Shown in pieces: positions 57,843 through 64,000 of a DNA stretch of 64,000 nucleotides. A model generated the notes under the pieces. The model did no database searches. It saw nothing but the letters and a program-made list of their open reading frames with translations, and was not told the DNA's origin. The first letter of the stretch is position 1, and the number at the start of each line of letters is the position of its first letter. Made by a program: the position numbers and the translations under genes. The DNA lies in the NCBI GenBank assembly GCA_026119855.1, contig JAOWBW010000043.1, forward strand, positions 1,116,001-1,180,000, in the 5' to 3' direction. The stretch is from Campanula takesimana (lineage: Eukaryota; Streptophyta; Magnoliopsida; Asterales; Campanulaceae).

Positions 57843-57944
57843 CGCTCGCTAGGTTGAAAACCCGCAAGGGCGGCCTAGGCAAAAATTAGAGCACGTACAA
57901 AAAAGAAGCCCGCTAGATTGAAAACCCGAATGGGCGGTCTAGGC
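57843..57944 (+). ncRNA. Duplicated RNA hairpin with GNRA-type loops (copy B)
   Basis: Modules at 57,843-57,880 and 57,908-57,944, directly after the end of integrase. The first has CTAGG/CCTAG plus CCC-GCAA-GGG. The second has CTAGA/TCTAG plus CCC-GAAT-GGG. The pair corresponds to 22,345-22,453 in element 2. Confidence 0.55.
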
Positions 57945-57984
57945 AAAAAACAGGGTGCACAAAAAAATGGTCTTCATTTTTTGA

Positions 57985-58023
57985 ACTACGGAGACCTGAG
58001 CCTCTCTAAGAGAGGAACGTATG
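57985..58023 (+). promoter_or_regulatory. ACTACG...ACGTATG structured module 5
   Basis: Arms ACTACG and ACGTATG flank the perfect hairpin CCTCTC-TAA-GAGAGG. Followed by CAACCTTCAGGTGCGGTC as in modules 1 and 2. Confidence 0.55.
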
Positions 58024-58197
58024 CAACCTTCAGGTGCGGTCTAAAACAATAATTTTTACCCAATCATGTTGTAACAAAATGAAATTTTTATTCATCTCTC
58101 AAATCATTCTTGCCATTACAACGGATATGTTGAGCAATAAAAGACAATAAAACTTTAAAATCCTAACAAGTGGTCTATTAATTGCAATCTTGGGGTA

Positions 58198-59596
58198 CTA
58201 GGAAAAATCTAATTTTCTCTTAGCCTTCAAAGGGCCACCCGAACAGTTCTTAATCCTACTCTTCTTGGAAGTCCTAGGAACACTGAGGCGGACCGAAACC
58301 TTCTGTGCAGCAAAGCGCCTCTGAGCATAGAAGCTATCCAAAGGAGTACCGAAAGGGTCAGCCAGAATATTGTGCGAGTCAGCAGCAGCTTCCTTATAAC
58401 TCAAAGCACTGCTAGGCTCAAAGTCCTTTCCTAGCAACTCAGCACGAAGCACGTCAGCCCAAGTGATGCCGCGGTAAAAGGTACCAAACAGATAATCCAG
58501 ATAACTCTCAGGAAGAAAGACACTACCCCGGTGAATAGGGGCAGAAGCCCACCGGTGGTGGTCATCTCCCCAAGTGGACTGAAGCTCCCTTGAAAAGTCT
58601 GGACCCATATATGAAACTGGACGGAACACCCCACTCCTCAGAAATAAATAATCTGTTGGCAACCGAACTGCCTCAAAACCCGCTCCGGCTGGTAAAATGA
58701 AGAATCTCTCAGGCCGGGAAGGACCACATGTTCAAAAACACGGAATCCATTCCACGAAAGACGAAGACCCCAAGAGGGAGAACACCACTCAATGTCAACA
58801 GACATTCGAGATGTGAAGAACTTCTTCCAACCCTCTTCAGTCAAATCCCGGATCAACGGTTTTCTCCTGTGAACAGTGAAAGGAGACAGCTCACCCTCCG
58901 GAGAATAAATCCTGAAGTGTTCCCGGAGCCATATGGTTAGAAGTAAGGGGCTTCCCCGACACATCTCACCCGTTTGATGCAACTCATCAAGGCCGTGCAG
59001 GGTTTCCCCTACTATAAGAGGGATTATACTGAATTGTTGCTCATTGGCCTGCAAGATAATCTCAGCCAACTGCGCGTCCGCTATCCCGAAGGGCGTAACA
59101 AAAATAACTTCACTGAAAAGGCAAGCCGCCATGTCACTCCTCTTGAAAGACTGAACCGCCGGGTCCTCCGAATGCAAACTGAAGAACATTGGCAACTCGG
59201 TTATATCTACCACGGTACCATGCAAAATCTTCCTCACATCTCCGATGGGAAGGTTCAACAAGTTAGACCAAGAATCAATCACTCCACGATGATATCTGGG
59301 GATGGCAATTTGACCCACCAGCGGCATGCCAAGAATGGCACCAAAGTCATCAACGGTCGGCACCATTTCATTTGCCGAAAAATTAAAGGTGTGACTGTCA
59401 CAATCCCAAAAAGCTGCAGCGGCCTTCAACAAATCCCAGTCCGGCTTCAACGTCCGTAATGTGAAGAGAATGCGGAATCCGAAGTCTTTAACAAAATCCT
59501 TCTTGGGTGGGTCTTGAAAAAGTACACAAAAGTGGACAAATCCTTCTCATATTCACCAATAACCTTGGTATCAAGGGTAAAAGAATTGGAGGCCAT
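58198..59596 (-). pseudogene. Antisense PMD-like ORF of copy B
   Basis: About 466 codons from the ATG at 59,596 (MASNSFTLDTKVI) to the TAG at 58,198. Blocks: CDSHTFNFSANEMVP and VDDFGAILGMPLVG (PMD-like core), then FKRSDMAACLFSEVIFVTP, GETLHGLDELHQTGE, LRDSSFYQPERVLRQFG, and after a frame change near 58,650 VFLPESYLDYLFGTFYRGIT, ending in a basic tail (SKKSRIKNCSGG, KAKRKLDFS). A one-base deletion near 59,500 and the change near 58,650 break it. Homologous to 10,261-11,641. Placed antisense after pol as in other Tat-lineage elements. Role unknown; PMD/DUF7745-type relationship is a motif-level judgement. Confidence 0.8.
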
Positions 59597-59744
59597 GGAA
59601 AAAGGGGATTACAAGCTAAATTGAGCAAAGAAAAGATGTTCAAGAAATGGCAGAAAATAGCTGTTGGAAGAAAGTGTTCGAGCAGAGGCTGATATTATAG
59701 CTGTTGGGGATCTTTTGGCCAGCAAATATCAAGCCCCGAAATTC

Positions 59745-59830
59745 ACTCCCCAGAAGCGCGCGCCTCCTGACACTCACTTGGGAAGCGCGCACGTCCCTCA
59801 TCCACCATCTGAGGCGCCCGCCTCCCACTT
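59745..59830. promoter_or_regulatory. CG-rich triple-box module upstream of the antisense ORF, copy B
   Basis: Boxes AGCGCGCGCCTCC, AGCGCGCACGTCC and GGCGCCCGCCTCC, about 33 bp apart, 150-230 bp upstream of the antisense start. Between here and the minisatellite (59,831-60,253) no gene is seen. Confidence 0.45.
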
Positions 59831-60253
59831 CAAAAATACCTCAGCCAGCCCCTGTCAGAAAAAGAAATCATGCAAAAACAGAGTCCAAACGCTCCCAAAA
59901 TCAGCAGGATCTACATTCTTCATCAAAGCCACGGCAACTCCACCCTTGGAGACATATTTTGGCATACATTAATTCGGTCCGCCCCTAAGGCATGTCTGAA
60001 TCAAAGTAAGATAGAAACTCCCACTAAAAGTAGGTTGTGTCTCTCTCCCTCTCTTACGAAAGTCAAAGTCAATCTCGATGTCTTCCCTGGTCCGCGGTCA
60101 ACTGTGCCCACACCCCGCAAAATTCAACTGCAAGCGCTACTCCAGACAGCGTACGTCAAAATAAAGCTTCAAAACAGCAAATTTGGTCTGCGGTGAACCA
60201 CCAAAATCACCTCCTCATCATCTAAATCTACTCAAAAAAGTCACATTCATCAG

Positions 60254-60495
60254 AAGGCAGACTTTCGAGTCCCTCTACATCGGCAGGCAGACGCTCCAGT
60301 CCCTCCAAATCAGCAGGCAGACTCTCGAGTCCCTCTACATCGGCAGGCAAACTCTCCAGTCCCTCCAAATCAGCAGGAAGACTTTCGAGTCCCTCTACAT
60401 CGGTAGGCAGACTCTCCAGTCCCTCCAAATCAGCAGGCAGACTCTCCAGTCCCTCCAAATCAGCAGGCAGACTCTCCAGTCCCTCCAAGTCTTCT
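60254..60495 (+). repeat. 30-bp minisatellite of copy B
   Basis: About eight units alternate between AGTCCCTCTACATCGGCAGG and AGTCCCTCCAAATCAGCAGG types, giving a 60-bp higher order at the left and simple 30-bp order at the right. The long open frames across it, on both strands, follow from the period. Confidence 0.88.
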
Positions 60496-60700
60496 ATATG
60501 GACTCTAAATTTTGGCCACGGTTGGCCGATTTCTATCACCGCACCCCTACTGTCAGCAAAAGTCGCTCACACAGGGAACGCGCTCCTATCTCTTGTAATT
60601 CCAAGATTCTTGTTTTCATCGAGTCTTTGTTTTTTTCCTGTGATGTCCTCGGCGGATGTTTTGTTCTTTCATCGACGCGTATTGCTTTGCAATCCACGTC

Positions 60701-60712
60701 ACCGAGGGGCTC
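60701..60712 (+). other. Polypurine tract of copy B
   Basis: ACCGAGGGGCTC before the TGTAGACACCC LTR start. Confidence 0.78.
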
Positions 60713-61684
60713 TGTAGACACCCCGCCTTTGACCGCTCACCCCGATTGCACATTTGATTCTGTGTTTCTTCCTATTTTAAGTATTTCTCGTTAGTTTATG
60801 TTACTTCCGTTAAGTTCTTGACTGACTTCGTTAAGTCCAGGGACCAAATTGAATAACAGTGCTGACTTTCTAGTCCATTCTGTCATTTTTGCCATCTCCA
60901 AGGCGCGCGCTTTCACCCTTTGGGGCCAGAGGCGCGCGCATCCTGCCACCAAGGCAGGAGGCGCGCGCACCTAGGCGTCAGTTACAGATTTCTATCCAAG
61001 AATCCCTCCCTTGCTCTTTTTAACAGGATTTGCCCAGGAAACTGATGTTTGTGACTTGGTTTTGGCACCAAAAACACACCTTCTTACCTATAAAAACCCC
61101 TCTAATTCACCATTGAAGAGGAGGAAGATTTGAATCATTAACAAAAACTATACGCAAATACTTACAAGGCATTTTCCTAAGAACCTTTTGAAGGAGTCCT
61201 TGAAGCTCTTTGAAGTATAGGTAAAAGACTACTCTTTTCCCTCTTTTTCTACTTCATCTCTTCTATCTTTCTTTTGCTTTAAATCAAAAGTGCAATCACC
61301 TAAACATTCTGGGACATGACATCAAAGACTACTTCACTTCATTGAAGCTAGTCACGAAGTTATCTCCCTACATTCCAAACACCCTTTTTTTACCCCCCTT
61401 TTATCATCAAGTATAAGAAGAACATTTCATCATTTATGTAGATTTTGATCAAGCAAGACCAACTTTAGTTGGGCGAGATGGGTGTTTAAGTACTTCCCAT
61501 CTCGTAACCTAACCCCCGAACCTCATAACAAAGAATCTCTGTTTTCGTAATCAAACTTAGGCTATAAACATTAGGTTTTTCTTATGTTCCTCTAAAACAT
61601 AGGTGGCGACTCTAAGACACAAATAGACATTCTAGGGTAACACACGTTCTCTAGCCAAGCCGTGGCCCCCCAGGGGTATCTACA
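60713..61684 (+). repeat. 3' LTR of copy B
   Basis: TGTAGACACCC start and GGGTATCTACA end. CG-rich triple-box module at about 60,902-60,975, TATAAAAACCCC near 61,090, and near the end CATAGGTGGCGACTC. Homologous to 12,783-13,819. Confidence 0.88.
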
Positions 61685-62321
61685 GTTACACACACAATAG
61701 AACGAATTGAAAAGGTTGGAAAAATCTGGGAATTTGCACTGTGACCGTACGAATCTCTGGGAGGAGTACGGATCTGATGGAGCTGTACGGTCCTATCTCT
61801 GATAGAGCCGTACGGCTGCCCCTCCGTATCTGGCCAGATCCTGCAGTTTTCTTCTTGGAGAAGGAATCCCGGGTCTAAAGGAATTAGGTCAAACCTCTCA
61901 TATATAAAGGAGTGCCGGTTTTGCAGCCCCTAACCCCATTGATAACATAGGTTTTGGAAACCTATATCAATTGTTTGTGAAACATTGAAATATAGAGAGG
62001 TAGGATTATTAATTTGAGATTTATGATCATCAAATTAAATAATCAAAGAAGCAAAATAATTCCTACGAAGAAAGCGTTTCTTCATCAAGCCTTTAGATCT
62101 AGCAGTCGCATCAAGAAGGTGTTCTTGAGTCCGTTCGACGTGTGGATACCGATAGAGGGTGTCTGCTTTAGCACCTTAAAGTTCCTGTTCATGGATGCGA
62201 TCTTCAAGGGTTAGTATTCATTCATCTTGTATTTAATTTAATCAACATGCACGGATCCGGGCTCATGGGTGTTTGATTTCATGTTATTATACCGCTGTGC
62301 ATGGTGCATCAAAAGCCAACA
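61685..62321 (+). repeat. Probable right part of an LTR (copia type)
   Basis: Several CGTACGG words, including AGCCGTACGGCT at 61,806-61,817, lie upstream of TATATAAA at 61,901-61,908. The rest reads like the transcribed part of an LTR and ends AAAAGCCAACA. Its left part is absent where copy B ends. No coding sequence adjoins it. Confidence 0.4.
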
Positions 62322-62434
62322 ACTAGTTCTTCCACAAGTTATAAAAAGTCCACTTTTTAACCCTTAAACCTTGAAACCTAAACCCTAAACCTTATAAAAA
62401 CATGAGTTTTTATAACTTATAGAGAAACTAGTTT
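62320..62434. mobile_element. Small inverted-repeat element
   Basis: The left end, AACTAGTT followed by AAGTTATAAAAA, is the reverse complement (with a few changes) of the right end, TTTTTATAACTTAT followed by AACTAGTT. About 114 bp in all, with a 50-bp centre containing CCTAAACCCTAAACC. Likely a tiny MITE-like hairpin; a target duplication could not be fixed. Confidence 0.5.
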
Positions 62435-62651
62435 CCCCAAAAAAAATCTGAATAAACTATGTAGTTGTGGAAAATTTGGGTAACAATATTGCAATTGACC
62501 AAAATTATTTGCCCCAAATATATAACTATATACAAGCAAGATAAACTTTATATAATTAGAAACTTGCCCACCACAAAGCTTTAAGTGGAAAGTTGGGTGC
62601 ATATATAATTTTCTTATGCAGCCATGTGGGAACGTGTGTCTTTCCTGTTAC

Positions 62652-62793
62652 TCTTTTTTAGGTCGGTGACACGTGTGTGTATTTGAAAGAAACACCACCT
62701 TTCAAGTCTTTTCCATTTTTCCTTGGTGGTCACGGAAACGTATGAAAACAATTTGAATTCAAATTTACAAAGGCATTGCAATTCTATAAATAG
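62652..62793 (+). promoter_or_regulatory. Possible host promoter
   Basis: GACACGTGTGTG near 62,667 contains a CACGTG G-box core. AATTTGAATTCAAATT (62,750-62,765) is a perfect palindrome. CTATAAATAG at 62,784-62,793 is a good TATA box about 60 bp before an ATG. The DNA from 62,435 to here is otherwise without recognised repeats. Confidence 0.4.
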
Positions 62794-62852
62794 AGTTGCA
62801 CAACAATTGCTTTATTCCTATTGCTTCATTTCTCTGTTTCCACATTCACAAC

Positions 62853-62954
62853 ATGGCTCCCCTTAACGAACTATTTCGCCAGCTTGAACGTTCACATGTA
62901 AACCAAGCCATCAAAGTTCGATTGATCCGCACACCATCACCACCACTAAACTGA
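62853..62954 (+). CDS. Short open frame (33 codons) behind a TATA box
   Basis: ATG in the context CACAACATGGCT opens a 33-codon frame beginning MAPLNELFRQLERSH and ending in a Pro-rich tail, with TGA at 62,952. The part IKVRLIR recalls the first strand of RPA/DUF223-type OB-fold proteins, whose first exon often starts like this, but the similarity is too short to name it. It could be a truncated host first exon, a small peptide or chance. No signal peptide. The start was chosen because it is the first ATG after the TATA box, about 60 bp downstream. Confidence 0.3.
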   Translation: MAPLNELFRQLERSHVNQAIKVRLIRTPSPPLN

Positions 62955-63179
62955 CGGTCATACACCACCACCATCTGCCAAAGTGCCCACATCAACCACC
63001 AGTAAAAACAGTCGAATTGTTCACAATCTTCGATCATCACTGTCCTTTTCAAGAAAGAAAAAAGAGATGAAAATCAACATTAAGACTTATCACTTCCAAG
63101 CTTCCACAAGCATAACCCAGATTCACATATACATATACGCAGATCCGTACACACAGAAGCAAAAAAATCTAGATCTCAC
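62955..63179. other. Unrecognised DNA
   Basis: Nothing recognised beyond a purine-rich patch near 63,040-63,075. The last five bases, CTCAC, would be one target-duplication copy for the LTR at 63,180. Confidence 0.4.
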
Positions 63180-64000
63180 TGTAGATACCCCGAGAAAGCC
63201 CACTACTAGATAGAGTGGTGGAAGGATCCTAGGATGTTTAACTTGTTTTAATTGTAGAGTCGCCACCTATGTTATTGAGGAAACATAAAAAAAACCTAAA
63301 GAAATAGCCTATTTTAATATTACGAAACTTGAGATTTGGGAAGAGAAGGGTTCGGGGGTTAGGTGATGGAGTGGGAAGTACTTAAACACCCACTCCGCCC
63401 CGCTTACGCGGGTCTTGCTACTATTGGTGTTCTAATGTAAAATGTCCTTCAAATAATACGAAAAATATGCTAACAATTGTAAGGGAAAGAAAAGGGAAAT
63501 AAAAGATAAATTGTTTTATTATATTAATGCTAAAGATTACATGTCAAACTATCCTAACAATTACATTAATATGAAATGGGGAAATTAAAGTAGAGTTGGA
63601 ATGTAGGGAGATAACCTTAACCAACTTTAATGTAATAAAGTGATTAGTTGGTTATGTCATTTGATGGGGATTGCATACATTAAAAAGACATATAAAATAG
63701 AAGAAGAAGAAAAAGTAAAGTTGTACCTTAAGAAAGAGGACTTCAAACTTTGACTTGAAAGGAGTTTCGATGCTTGAGTTGTTGTTGGGAGAATTCTTGT
63801 AAAGAGAATTCTTGAGAGAATTGTGTATAGTGTCTTTGTGAAGAAATTTCAAGTCCCCTTTCTAAGGTAAAAAAGATGGGTTTAAATAGGTAGAAAAGAG
63901 AGGAAAAGATGGCTTTTCAACCAATAAGAAAATAAATAAATAATAAATAATAAAGAGAAAATCAAATAATAAATAAAAAAATATTTTATTTTTAAGAAAT
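63180..64000 (-). repeat. LTR of the copy A/B gypsy family, minus orientation, runs off the window
   Basis: Begins TGTAGATACCC, the reverse complement of the family LTR end. It then has GAGTCGCCACCTATGTT, and at about 63,355-63,415 the reverse complement of the AAGTACTTCCCA and CCCCCGAACC segment found in copies A and B. The bases left of 63,180 are not a primer-binding site, so this is a 3' LTR or a solo LTR. Confidence 0.82.

Larger units (their letters stand above)
51184..61684 (+). mobile_element. Ty3/gypsy Tat-type retrotransposon copy B
   Basis: The most complete Tat-type copy: gag, protease, G-patch motif, RT, RNase H, second RNase H, integrase, structured RNA modules, antisense PMD-like ORF, minisatellite, purine tract and 3' LTR. 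It lacks a recognisable 5' LTR and carries many stops. It holds the empty site corresponding to the copia insertion in copy A. Confidence 0.9.

Noticed and set aside
60183..60794. 203-codon repetitive open frame in copy B
   Set aside because: It is created by a 30-bp minisatellite without stops. The homologous place in copy A has an unrelated frame.
62355..62395. CCTAAACCCTAAACC words suggesting an interstitial telomere
   Set aside because: Only about two units, inside the loop of a small inverted-repeat element, and degenerate on both sides.

Overview
This is repeat-dense plant nuclear DNA, almost certainly angiosperm and probably eudicot. The reasons are nested LTR retrotransposons of plant lineages (Ty3/gypsy of Tat/Ogre type with two RNase H domains; Ty1/copia of Tork-like and SIRE/Maximus-like type), Stowaway-type MITEs, plant mobile domain (PMD) genes, and GT-AG introns with U-rich plant-style borders. 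No rRNA, tRNA, organellar or bacterial gene was recognised. The only candidate for host single-copy DNA is a stretch near 62.4-63.2 kb carrying a TATA box and a very short open frame.

Layout. 1-13,819: a decayed Tat-type element, copy A, running off the left edge. It is split at 1,980/10,237 by a copia element on the minus strand (1,981-10,236) with a perfect TCTCT target duplication and nearly identical 1.53-kb LTRs. 13,856-15,326: a remnant that looks like another gypsy LTR, then unrecognised sequence. 15,327-26,256: a structurally complete, gene-less, 10.9-kb LTR element (LARD-like; here element 2) with target duplication GCTTT and several kilobases of hairpin-forming tandem repeats. 26,262-30,069: unrecognised DNA, a diverged repeat pair, two Stowaway-like MITEs and an AT-rich TAACTATTA-type tract. 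30,070-33,848: the 3' part of a copia element (minus strand), cut by the 3' LTR of a SIRE-like copia (33,849 to about 43,720, minus strand). The SIRE-like element has pol and a long extra ORF that appears to carry its own promoter and an intron. About 43,720-50,143: the 3' part of a third Tat-like element (element 3) with an antisense PMD gene that still holds an intron, four tandem-repeat arrays and a 3' LTR. 50,144-61,684: Tat-type copy B (gag, protease, G-patch, RT, two RNase H domains, integrase, antisense PMD-like ORF, minisatellite, 3' LTR). 61,685-63,179: an LTR fragment, a small inverted-repeat element and possible host DNA. 63,180-64,000: a minus-strand LTR of the copy A/B family.

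How the parts work together. None of the coding elements is intact. Copies A and B decayed partly through C-to-T changes that create stops. Copy B supplies the empty site for the copia insertion into copy A. The Tat-type elements share a layout: pol, then structured RNA modules, an antisense PMD-like gene and tandem repeats, then polypurine tract and LTR.

The most interesting signals are (1) a 37-38-nt hairpin with GNRA-type loops, present twice in each of two element families and showing a compensatory base-pair change; (2) a second hairpin module seen five times with different but always self-complementary stems; (3) the intron-containing antisense PMD gene; and (4) the promoter-plus-intron arrangement of the extra ORF in the SIRE-like element. 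All counts and alignments were made by eye.
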